Assembly: GCA_045589035.1 (NCBI GenBank)
Contig: JAZNFJ010000005.1
Span: forward strand, 1-8,029
Direction of reading: 5' to 3'
Source of the DNA: Avoscillospira sp045589035
GTDB lineage: Bacteria; Bacillota; Clostridia; Oscillospirales; Oscillospiraceae
DNA length: 8,029 bases
A model generated the notes under the pieces. The model was given only the letters and a program-made list of their open reading frames with translations, did not search any database and was not told the DNA's origin. Below, one piece after another: positions 1 to 6,081 of the stretch. Within the stretch, counting starts at the first letter, position 1. Every line of letters starts with the position of its first letter. Position numbers and translations under genes: made by a program.

Positions 1-1
1 G

Positions 2-1549
2 GAGGAGCAGCAGAAGCAGATTTCGGCTCTGAAAGATGCCTATGCGGCAGCGACCACCGATGAGCAGAAAAAAGAAATCCATCAGCAGGCAGAGGTAATT
101 CGGCAGAACGCCGGATACTCTGGTGGTGACAGCGGCAACGGTTATACGGTCCTCGACTCCCAAAACGGCGGTAAGACGGCAGAGCAGATGGCGCAGGCTC
201 TGGCGGATTACAAGGCAGCCAACAGTAATTTTGACAACCCCAACCATTGGGGCGATAAGGGCTGGACCAACGGCTATGATACGGCAACCAATGTCAGAAG
301 TATGGCCAATATGGTCCGGCAGCAGATGGCGGCCAATGAAAAAGCGATGGCTACAGCTGATGAGGATACCAAAAAATATCTCCATGAGCAGAATTTGACT
401 CTGGCAACATATTTGCCCGGCGGTACGACCAAATACAACGAAGATCTGGACAGATGGGAAACCTGGAATCCCAATGTGGGCTACGGATACAACATGAACG
501 GCACCCAGGAAAATATCCGCAACGCGTGGAAGAACTACTACGGCTACACCGATGACCAGATCGAAAACTGGGCCAAGGATACCAGCCACTATTACAATTT
601 CGTGGATACAATGGCGCCTGCCAGAAACAGCATCGACGAAAGCAGCGGCTTTACGGGGCGGTATGCGCAGTTTCAGAACGGCCCTTATGCCCAGCTGCTC
701 AGTGGCACCAGTTGGAGCAATACCAATGTGCCTTGGGTGGACACCATCGGTGACAGCTTTGGCGATGAGAGCACATTTGTGAAGCTGCCGGAGTATGACG
801 CAGACGGCAATATCATCAAAACTGCCCCTGCGCTGAAGAACAACAACAGCGCATCGGCTTACACACGGCAGTTTTTGCCCACAGCGGTGAACGGTGTTCT
901 GGCAGGTCATGGGGAAAAGGTGGATGCCATGGATCCTACCACCGGCGATACCAATGTCGCCGGTCAGAAAGCCTACTATGAGAACTACGGCAAATATGCC
1001 AATGGCGGCGGTTCTGCGGGCATGGGTTCCGGCGGTTATGAAGGCTATCTGCAGCAGCTGTATTCCTCTGCATTGGAGGCGCAGCTGAAGGCTTTGGAGA
1101 GCGGTTATCAGACCAATCTTTCGGAACTGGATGCCAGCCAGAAGGAGATCGACGGCCTTTATACGGAGCAGAAACGGCAGACCGCAGGTGAAAATGCCCG
1201 GCAGTCTGCGGCATGGCGGGAGGTTGCCAATGCCTACGGTCTGAACTCCGGTGCGGTGGGTCAGGCGAGCCTTGCCCAGCGCAATCAGCTGCAGAGCGAT
1301 CTGAACAAGCTCAATGCGGCGCAGGCATCTGCCCGGACGGAACTGCAGCGGCAGCGGCTGCTGCTGGGTCAGCAGTATCAGCTGGCCATTGAGCAGGCGG
1401 TGGCGGAGAACAACAGCGAACTGGCTAGAAGCCTTTATGAGGAGGCCGTCCGCGCGGAGGAAAATCTGCAAAAGCAGGAGCAGTACTATGCCAATCTGGC
1501 ATTGCAGTATGCAAAGGCCATGATGAGCTTTACCAAGAGCCTGGGTTAA
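2..1549 (+). CDS. Phage structural protein, coiled-coil rich (5' end outside window)
   Basis: The frame is open from the first codon of the window to TAA at 1547-1549 (515 residues), so the true start lies upstream; the internal ATG at 188 is not a convincing start because the frame before it reads as good protein. The N-terminal part seen here is a Gln/Ala/Lys helix ending in the motif IRQNAGYSGG, which I recall from clostridial phage proteins. The middle is rich in Tyr, Asn, Gly and Trp, as in tail or baseplate proteins. The last roughly 170 residues are a long helical, coiled-coil stretch around the motif AYGLNSGAVGQASLAQRNQL, also familiar from Firmicutes phage structural or virion-internal proteins. 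No enzymatic motif is visible. The stop is 4 bp before the next ATG, suggesting one transcript and translational coupling. Its last 71 bases recur at 4262-4332. The phage origin is fairly sure; the exact virion role is not. Confidence 0.75.
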   Translation, partial: EEQQKQISALKDAYAAATTDEQKKEIHQQAEVIRQNAGYSGGDSGNGYTVLDSQNGGKTAEQMAQALADYKAANSNFDNPNHWGDKGWTNGYDTATNVRSMANMVRQQMAANEKAMATADEDTKKYLHEQNLTLATYLPGGTTKYNEDLDRWETWNPNVGYGYNMNGTQENIRNAWKNYYGYTDDQIENWAKDTSHYYNFVDTMAPARNSIDESSGFTGRYAQFQNGPYAQLLSGTSWSNTNVPWVDTIGDSFGDESTFVKLPEYDADGNIIKTAPALKNNNSASAYTRQFLPTAVNGVLAGHGEKVDAMDPTTGDTNVAGQKAYYENYGKYANGGGSAGMGSGGYEGYLQQLYSSALEAQLKALESGYQTNLSELDASQKEIDGLYTEQKRQTAGENARQSAAWREVANAYGLNSGAVGQASLAQRNQLQSDLNKLNAAQASARTELQRQRLLLGQQYQLAIEQAVAENNSELARSLYEEAVRAEENLQKQEQYYANLALQYAKAMMSFTKSLG

Positions 1550-1670
1550 GCCTATGGAGAACCAAAGAAAAGAAGCCAGGGCAGCAGCCCTGGCTCAGGA
1601 GAAGAAAAATAATACAAGCATGGTTGTAGGCGCGGCGGCAGTGGGTGTTCCCAAGGCAGATCCGAACATG
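1479..1670 (+). repeat. 192-bp direct repeat, copy 1 (gene end plus toxin head)
   Basis: This block covers the last 71 bases of the structural gene, the 4-bp gap and the first 39 codons of the toxin gene. It matches 4262-4453 without any gap, with 4 differences in 192 bases, all in the final third: one in a Ser codon (silent), two in adjacent Ala-Val codons (giving Ala-Met), and one giving Pro for Ala. Matching stops abruptly on both sides. This is the intact, expressed copy. Confidence 0.97.
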
Positions 1671-4193
1671 GAGAGCGCCAAAATCGCCAACCGATTGTCC
1701 TACCAGCCTACTTCTACCGCCCAGAATACTTACACCCCAATGAGCCAACCGGTCAAGCAGCCTACTGCACAGCAGTCGGTGAAGCCAACCACCATACAGA
1801 AACCCAAACCGGTTACTTTTTCCAACATTGGAACAAGCAATTATCTGCTGTCCGACAATCTGAAAAAAGCCGGTGAGAGCGCAAAGCAGGAAGTGAAAGC
1901 TGCAATAGAATGGGAACAGAATAGGGGGCGTCTCCTCTCCTATGATATTGATACTGCAACCAACCAAATGGAAGCATACGAAAAGCAATCAAACCATCTG
2001 GAAGGGAAAAAGCGCGAACTGGAATGGGAATTGAAATATCCGAGTGTGACAACTTCTATCTTAAATACACAGAAAGAGTTGGAACGTATTACTGCCTTGC
2101 TGGGCAAGTGTAATGAGAGAGCTGCAACTCTTGAGCAGGATATTCGTTTGGCTGGACTGCTTCAGGAAAATGAGAGATATACAGGACTGCCGGGGCAAGA
2201 TGATTTTGCATACTATGTAAATCAAGGTGTTGCTTTGACCAAACGGGATTCTGATATGAAACGGGATGTCGCACAGTTGGAGCAGTATGTAATCGCTTAC
2301 AACAATTTGGGCATGACCGATGAAATGTGGGCAGCGCAAGCTGAAATGGAGCGGCTGAATGTCTTGCTTGGGAAGGATACCAAAGCAATGCCCGGAACGC
2401 AGAGAGATATAGAAACAGCAAAAAATTCCAATAAAATGCTTCCTGCGCCTGAGGGTAACAGCATATATGAATATATGACAGACGAGGAACGGAAAAAGTA
2501 CTACTATCTTCGTGGAAAAGTAGGAAAAGCCGGAGCACAGGCGTATTTGGATGGATTGATGGACTTTCTGAATAGTCGTAGAGGCATAGAAATGGGAACT
2601 GCGGTGCGAGGTATCACCAATCCTGTAGGCAGAACAGTTGCCACCGGCTTGTATGGTCTTGGTACCGGTGCGGATCGATATATAAGAGGTGTGCAGCAAT
2701 GGCTTCATGATGAAAAGCTGCCCATTTCACCCATGCAGTATGGCTCACAGTATATTCGAAACGATCTGGCGAATGTAGGAAGGAAGATTGCCGGAAACAG
2801 CACCGGACAGATGCTGTATGATGGAAGTGTGATGGTGGGAAATATGCTTCCGTCTATGATGGTATCTTCTGTTGCTTCCGGTTTTGGTGTGCCCGTAAAG
2901 ACAGCGAAGGCACTTGGTGCTGCATCCATTGGTATTTCGTCCAGTGGTAACTATTATAACGAAATGTTGAACCTCTATCCTTCGGAAAAAGCAAAGCAGT
3001 TGGCTGTGGTGGTTGGTGCATCAGAGGCTGCGCTTCAGTATGCTTTGGGCGGCATTGGCAAAGTAAGCGGCTTGACCAGAGATGTGCTTCTGGAAAGAGC
3101 AGGCGGTATCCAAAATGCATTAGGCAGACTCTTGGCAAAAGGCGCGATTTATGTTGGCGGTGAGGTTGCCGAAGAAGAGTTGGAACTGTTTTTAGAACCG
3201 TTCTATCAGATGATGATTCTCAACGAGGACTACAAGGCACCCACGTGGGATGCAATGATGGAAACGGCAATGGCGACGGTATTTGCCACCGGTTTTCTGG
3301 AAGGTCCCGGGCTTGCCAAAGAAGCAGTTACCGAACTGGAAAAGTGGATCGAGAACGGGGATTTCTGGGACAATTTCAATGGTGACGGTTGGAGCGGCCT
3401 GAATGGACGGCAATGGTCGCCTTATGGTCAGCTTCGACCTGCTCTGGCAGACGGCTGGATAGATACTCAGTGGCAAAATGAAATGCCTACCCAAAACAAA
3501 AACGGGCAGGCAGGTGATGGGTTCTATTATTCCAAAGGAAACAGCCAAAAGGGTATAGATTTCCATGAAGATAAATACTTTGAAAGACAGGTTGACCATT
3601 GGAACGAACTTGAAGATGGTGCTCGTGTGAAAGTGGGAAAAGTTCAAGACGGCAGTGCTTTGAATCAAGTGGGTCTTCCTGCATCCGGAATGTATTTTGA
3701 TGTTGGTAAAATCAAAAAGGCTATGGGGAAACATAATGATCATCTGACAAGGGACATTCTGAAAGGTATTCCAGGACTGCTAAACGATCCAGTTGTAATC
3801 ACAGAGTATACTGGGCCAAATGGCGATGTTAAGAACACAGTCAATGTATATGGTGATTTGTATGTAAAGGGAATACCCGTTGTGGTTGGTGTGGTCATGC
3901 GTTTGGATCGTTCTGGAAACTGTGCGATCAACAATGTTCGAACAATCCATATGAGAAACGACTTTTACAAACACATTACGGATGAGAGTGTTTTGTACCT
4001 TAACAAAGACAAAAGGAGAACCCGCAGTTGGTTCCAAGTCTGCGGCAACCTAAATGTGCCGTTAGAGGGAACCAAGTACGGGCTCATCCGTAGTATAACA
4101 TTTGATGAGGAGAAAGTCAATGGGAGCGCTGGGACGGACGAAACTACCAAAAATTGGCTGATTATGGAAGGATTTATGCAAGATCCGAACTAA
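1554..4193 (+). CDS. Phage-borne polymorphic toxin/effector with MuF-C-like C-terminal domain
   Basis: This 879-residue protein starts at ATG 1554, 4 bp after the previous stop. No good Shine-Dalgarno is visible, so translation probably depends on the upstream gene. Domains in order: residues 1-39, a charged head that is duplicated downstream; about 40-105, a Pro/Thr/Gln linker; about 105-310, charged helices likely to form coiled coils; about 340-590, a Gly/Ala-rich region with hydrophobic stretches (MLPSMMVSSVASGFGVP, then GASEAALQYALGGIGKVSG, then an acidic GGEVAEEELELFLEPFYQ), a layout I recall from large Firmicutes phage and ICE effector proteins and consistent with membrane insertion or delivery; about 690-825, a domain with LPASGMYFDVGKIKKAMGKH, LLNDPVV, NNVRTIHMRND and VLYLNKDKRRTR, resembling the MuF-C domain of phage polyvalent proteins; then a 50-residue tail. 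The MuF-C match is by memory, not a search. The activity is unknown. Composition becomes visibly more AT-rich after the first 100 codons. No immunity gene follows directly. Confidence 0.7.
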   Translation: MENQRKEARAAALAQEKKNNTSMVVGAAAVGVPKADPNMESAKIANRLSYQPTSTAQNTYTPMSQPVKQPTAQQSVKPTTIQKPKPVTFSNIGTSNYLLSDNLKKAGESAKQEVKAAIEWEQNRGRLLSYDIDTATNQMEAYEKQSNHLEGKKRELEWELKYPSVTTSILNTQKELERITALLGKCNERAATLEQDIRLAGLLQENERYTGLPGQDDFAYYVNQGVALTKRDSDMKRDVAQLEQYVIAYNNLGMTDEMWAAQAEMERLNVLLGKDTKAMPGTQRDIETAKNSNKMLPAPEGNSIYEYMTDEERKKYYYLRGKVGKAGAQAYLDGLMDFLNSRRGIEMGTAVRGITNPVGRTVATGLYGLGTGADRYIRGVQQWLHDEKLPISPMQYGSQYIRNDLANVGRKIAGNSTGQMLYDGSVMVGNMLPSMMVSSVASGFGVPVKTAKALGAASIGISSSGNYYNEMLNLYPSEKAKQLAVVVGASEAALQYALGGIGKVSGLTRDVLLERAGGIQNALGRLLAKGAIYVGGEVAEEELELFLEPFYQMMILNEDYKAPTWDAMMETAMATVFATGFLEGPGLAKEAVTELEKWIENGDFWDNFNGDGWSGLNGRQWSPYGQLRPALADGWIDTQWQNEMPTQNKNGQAGDGFYYSKGNSQKGIDFHEDKYFERQVDHWNELEDGARVKVGKVQDGSALNQVGLPASGMYFDVGKIKKAMGKHNDHLTRDILKGIPGLLNDPVVITEYTGPNGDVKNTVNVYGDLYVKGIPVVVGVVMRLDRSGNCAINNVRTIHMRNDFYKHITDESVLYLNKDKRRTRSWFQVCGNLNVPLEGTKYGLIRSITFDEEKVNGSAGTDETTKNWLIMEGFMQDPN

Positions 4194-4261
4194 ATAAAAG
4201 CGGAAATCCAAGGGACAGATTTTTCAAGTATCATCTTTTCCGGTTGGATGGCACTTCTCTC

Positions 4262-4453
4262 AGCAGTACTATGCCAATCTGGCATTGCAGTATGCAAAGG
4301 CCATGATGAGCTTTACCAAGAGCCTGGGTTAAGCCTATGGAGAACCAAAGAAAAGAAGCCAGGGCAGCAGCCCTGGCTCAGGAGAAGAAAAATAATACAA
4401 GTATGGTTGTAGGCGCGGCGGCTATGGGTGTTCCCAAGCCAGATCCGAACATG
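4262..4453 (+). repeat. 192-bp direct repeat, copy 2 (orphan head)
   Basis: This copy lies 2,783 bp downstream of copy 1 and carries the same gene-1 terminus (stop at 4330-4332) and toxin start (ATG 4337). The upstream sequence (4194-4261) is unrelated to gene 1, so only the gene-1 tail was copied. The downstream sequence is unrelated to the toxin at 1671. A duplicated head in front of displaced tails is the hallmark of orphan modules at cdiA and rhs loci. Confidence 0.97.
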
Positions 4454-4495
4454 TTGCTGTTACTATGGCTGAAATGGAAGAAGGTAGGATCATAG
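4337..4495 (+). pseudogene. Truncated orphan toxin head (52 residues)
   Basis: ATG 4337 begins the same head as the full toxin: 39 residues that differ from it by Val to Met and Ala to Pro. After position 4453 the frame enters new sequence, reads a short Leu/Lys/Trp-rich stretch and stops at TAG 4493-4495. The next recognisable coding stretch lies in another frame, so this is a broken fusion, probably left by a deletion between a former head and its tail. If transcribed it would yield only a head peptide. Confidence 0.7.
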
Positions 4496-4602
4496 AAGTC
4501 AACAATAATGGCAATACCATCATCCCGGCTTCATTACCTACCTTCGCCATTAGTCTATCTGATTTGCTCAAAAATGTCAAAGACCTATACGGACGGGACT
4601 AA
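4453..4602 (+). pseudogene. Out-of-frame C-terminal fragment of an unknown toxin or immunity protein
   Basis: In the frame starting at 4453 the sequence reads as plausible protein (it includes MAEMEEGRIIEVNNNG and then LPTFAISLSDLLKNVKDLYG) for 49 residues and ends at TAA 4600-4602. It begins exactly where the head repeat ends but is shifted relative to the head frame. I do not recognise the family. It may be the C-terminus of a former toxin tail or of a cognate immunity protein. No Shine-Dalgarno precedes the internal ATG at 4465, so independent expression is unlikely. Confidence 0.5.
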
Positions 4603-4615
4603 GAATGTTCTTCAC

Positions 4616-4860
4616 ATGGTGATCAGTCTTCCAAAAATAAAAGGGAGCTCCATCATAGGACACAACTTGACGACAAATGCCGTTCAACCATATCCGGTAG
4701 GAGCTCTTACAAATAGGTTAGCAGGTTGACTCGCAAATGTCAATAAAAAGGAGTACGAACTACATCCCAACGGCGGCAATTGCCGAAGACAATGGATATA
4801 ATCGTACTCCCGACCATAGTATACCCACATCTCAAAGTGCTGTCAATGGACGGTTGCACT
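4616..4860 (+). pseudogene. Frameshifted coding debris of unknown origin
   Basis: From ATG 4616 one frame reads 37 protein-like residues (LPKIKGSSIIGHNL and QPYPVGALTNRLAG) to TGA 4727-4729. The same frame continues after the stop with LANVNKKEYELHPNGGN. Near 4777 the protein-like reading moves to another frame (IAEDNGYNRTPDHSIPTSQ) and ends at TAA 4858-4860. The simplest reading is an old coding segment, perhaps a linker or tail of a displaced toxin, damaged by one stop and one frameshift. I recognise no family. Two inverted repeats overlap it (4643-4708, 4750-4810). Confidence 0.35.
4750..4810 (+). repeat. Inverted repeat with central palindrome
   Basis: GGAGTACGA (4750-4758) and TCGTACTCC (4802-4810) are perfect 9-bp complementary arms. 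They enclose a 12-bp palindrome, CGGCAATTGCCG, at 4774-4785. No T-run follows, so it is not an intrinsic terminator. A 9-bp inverted repeat is only mildly unlikely by chance over this region. Confidence 0.4.
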
Positions 4861-4866
4861 TATAAA

Positions 4867-4924
4867 GAAGGAAGCCGGTCTTCCGCAAGGGAATCCGGAC
4901 TCTGGCCCGGCCACGACTTCCTTC
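4867..4924 (+). repeat. Inverted repeat enclosing two small hairpins
   Basis: Perfect 8-bp arms GAAGGAAG (4867-4874) and CTTCCTTC (4917-4924) enclose a nested stem (CCGG 4875-4878 with 4895-4898, and TTCC with GGAA inside it) and a second hairpin, TGGCC-C-GGCCA (4903-4913). This could fold as a three-way junction. No T-run follows. It may be a structured element or coincidence. Confidence 0.35.
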
Positions 4925-4990
4925 AATATTAGTATAGCCGTTTTTCTGGATAGTGTCAATCAAACGCATCAGAGTATTCTATCGAACGAT

Positions 4991-5452
4991 GTGCTGCAAC
5001 ATTGGAAAGAGGCATACCTGGAGGCAAAAAAGAATGCGGCTACCCTTGAAAACCGAAACAGGGGAGAATATACTGATAGGGAAAGATTGTATTCTGTAAA
5101 GACAGGTCGGCGCGCACAGAGAGGGCGGTCGATTGAGATAGAGACAATGGAAAACGACCGCTTTGAAAAAATAAGGCAATTTCATGATGAGTTGCCTTCC
5201 CAGTGGTATGCGTATACGAGAGAGTATTTTTACATATACAGCAACCATAGCTTTATGGATTATACCACTCTGTTGAAGATTAAGATCACAGAGAAAAATA
5301 AACCATATATAGACTTATTTGAGGAGGAACTTCACAATGGAACTTACGGAAGTGCAGAAGCACTTGATTTCTGGCTTGCAAATTTTCGGCGTGGAAAAGG
5401 ACGCTATAGTTGGAATTATGTTGGCCCTTCCAAACGAGGAGCAGCAGATTGA
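4991..5452 (+). CDS. Unrecognised ORF in the toxin/immunity debris, possibly chimeric
   Basis: This frame is open from 4820 to TGA 5450-5452. GTG 4991 gives 153 residues and ATG 5147 gives 101; neither has a clear Shine-Dalgarno. The product is charged (LENRNRGEYTDRERLYSVK) and then rich in aromatics (LPSQWYAYTREYFYIYSNHS), which looks like genuine protein up to about position 5335. The last 38 codons lie over the next gene in another frame and are probably a shadow, so the original 3' end may have been replaced at a recombination junction. Its place between a dead toxin fragment and a small helical gene suggests a toxin tail or an immunity protein, but no motif decides this. It could also be non-functional. 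Confidence 0.4.
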   Translation: MLQHWKEAYLEAKKNAATLENRNRGEYTDRERLYSVKTGRRAQRGRSIEIETMENDRFEKIRQFHDELPSQWYAYTREYFYIYSNHSFMDYTTLLKIKITEKNKPYIDLFEEELHNGTYGSAEALDFWLANFRRGKGRYSWNYVGPSKRGAAD

Positions 5453-5531
5453 GATGCTGGAATGGATGCGTAATCATATGGGTGCAAGTACATCGGAGAT
5501 ACTGGGAAAGACGGCAGAACTGGCTAAGTGA
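5337..5531 (+). CDS. Small helical hypothetical protein (64 residues)
   Basis: ATG 5337 is chosen over an in-frame TTG at 5319 because a strong Shine-Dalgarno, GAGGAGG (5321-5327), sits 9 bases before it. The protein is predicted to be all helical (MELTEVQKHLISGLQIFGVE, then PNEEQQIEMLEWMRNHM, then ASTSEILGKTAEL). I recall similar short proteins from gut Clostridia, without a known function. It overlaps the 3' end of the preceding ORF by 116 bases; of the two frames over that stretch this one reads far more like protein. Among toxin remnants it could be an immunity or accessory gene, but that is inferred from position only. Confidence 0.6.
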   Translation: MELTEVQKHLISGLQIFGVEKDAIVGIMLALPNEEQQIEMLEWMRNHMGASTSEILGKTAELAK

Positions 5532-5545
5532 TGGCTGCATAAAAA

Positions 5546-5615
5546 ATAGAACCAATACTTGGTTAGAGGCCCTCCGGCTCCAATTGCCTGCGGGGTTAAC
5601 CAAGTACGGTTCTAT
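5546..5615 (+). repeat. Strong 70-nt imperfect hairpin
   Basis: The arms at 5546-5565 and 5597-5615 pair over 18 bp: 8 bp (ATAGAACC with GGTTCTAT), a small internal loop (AA opposite C), then 10 bp (TACTTGGTTA with TAACCAAGTA), closing a 31-nt GC-rich loop. No T-run follows, so it is not an intrinsic terminator. It begins 15 bases after the stop of the small helical gene and precedes the deaminase remnant. Such a long stem is not expected by chance. Confidence 0.7.
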
Positions 5616-5661
5616 AACATAACAGAGCCTACACCGGTGGAGGGAGTTACCAATACTGGTT
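5549..5661 (+). repeat. Three copies of an ACCAA-TAC-GGTT dyad motif
   Basis: AACCAATACTTGGTT (5550-5564), AACCAAGTACGGTT (5598-5611) and ACCAATACTGGTT (5649-5661) are variants of one dyad-symmetric motif, spaced about 48 and 51 bases apart. The first two form the arms of the hairpin at 5546-5615. A related AACCAAGTACGG occurs inside the toxin gene at 4069-4080. These could be protein-binding sites, recombination sites or leftovers of duplicated sequence. Confidence 0.4.
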
Positions 5662-5705
5662 CTCTTGCTTCACCCATCAGCCCTGCTATGGTCAAAGTAA
5701 CATAG

Positions 5706-6076
5706 GAATGGGGGAAATGTCAACTGGTTGGCTCCGGGGAAAAGGTGAGGGTCGACCTGCCAGTGATCGCCCAAGACTCAACCCTGAGAAATGTAACAGC
5801 GCCTACCCTCATGAAGAATGTAGCACAGATGTCCAAAAGTGTCAAGGAGAAGCCGTTCTTTGGTGACTGATCATCAAAACGGACAGAACGGAAGCCTTTG
5901 ACGTGACCATTCTTTCCGAAAAGCATATTTGTAAAAGCTGTGAGTTCGTTGTGGAGCAGTTCAAAAAGCGATACCCCAATGCAACCGTTCATATTGTTTC
6001 CGGAAACCCAAACTATGGTGATGTGAGCAAAAATGGCAAACGAGGCCTAAAAACATGGTATCACAGAAAGGATTGA
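5706..6076 (+). pseudogene. Deaminase-type toxin C-terminal domain, frameshifted
   Basis: Two adjoining frames together read as one protein. The first runs from 5706 (LVGSGEKVRVDLPVIAQDST, then TLMKNVAQMSKSVKEKPFFG) to TGA 5868-5870. The second continues from 5867 (LIIKTDRTEAFDVTILSEKH, then ICKSCEFVVEQFKKRYPN) to TGA 6074-6076. One missing base near 5867 explains the shift. The C-terminal part resembles the zinc-binding half of nucleic-acid deaminase toxins of polymorphic toxin systems: CKSC (5930-5941) fits the CxxC pair, followed by the usual VVEQFKKRYP helix. The Pro normally preceding the first Cys is Ile, and I see no HxE/CxE motif upstream. The first frame also continues back to 5550 across a TAG at 5703. 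There is no head or start, so this is an orphan, dead tail. The immunity candidate follows 5 bp later. Confidence 0.65.
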
Positions 6077-6081
6077 ACATC

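Noticed and set aside
123..398. 91-codon alternative frame within the left structural gene
   Set aside because: It is an Arg/Thr/Trp-rich shadow of the main frame, which is open from the window edge.
1530..1988. 152-codon minus-strand frame over the toxin head
   Set aside because: It is Cys/Leu/Gly-rich, antisense to a clear gene, and has no Shine-Dalgarno; it is a shadow.
4201..4248. Possible terminator after the toxin gene (CGGAAA with TTTCCG)
   Set aside because: The stem is only 6 bp, the loop is longer than 30 bases, and no T-run follows the right arm.
4643..4708. Inverted repeat built on two GAGCTC sites as a separate feature
   Set aside because: Only 7 bp pair perfectly with two further G-T pairs, and GAGCTC is self-complementary, so chance is a sufficient explanation. 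It is mentioned only in the findings.
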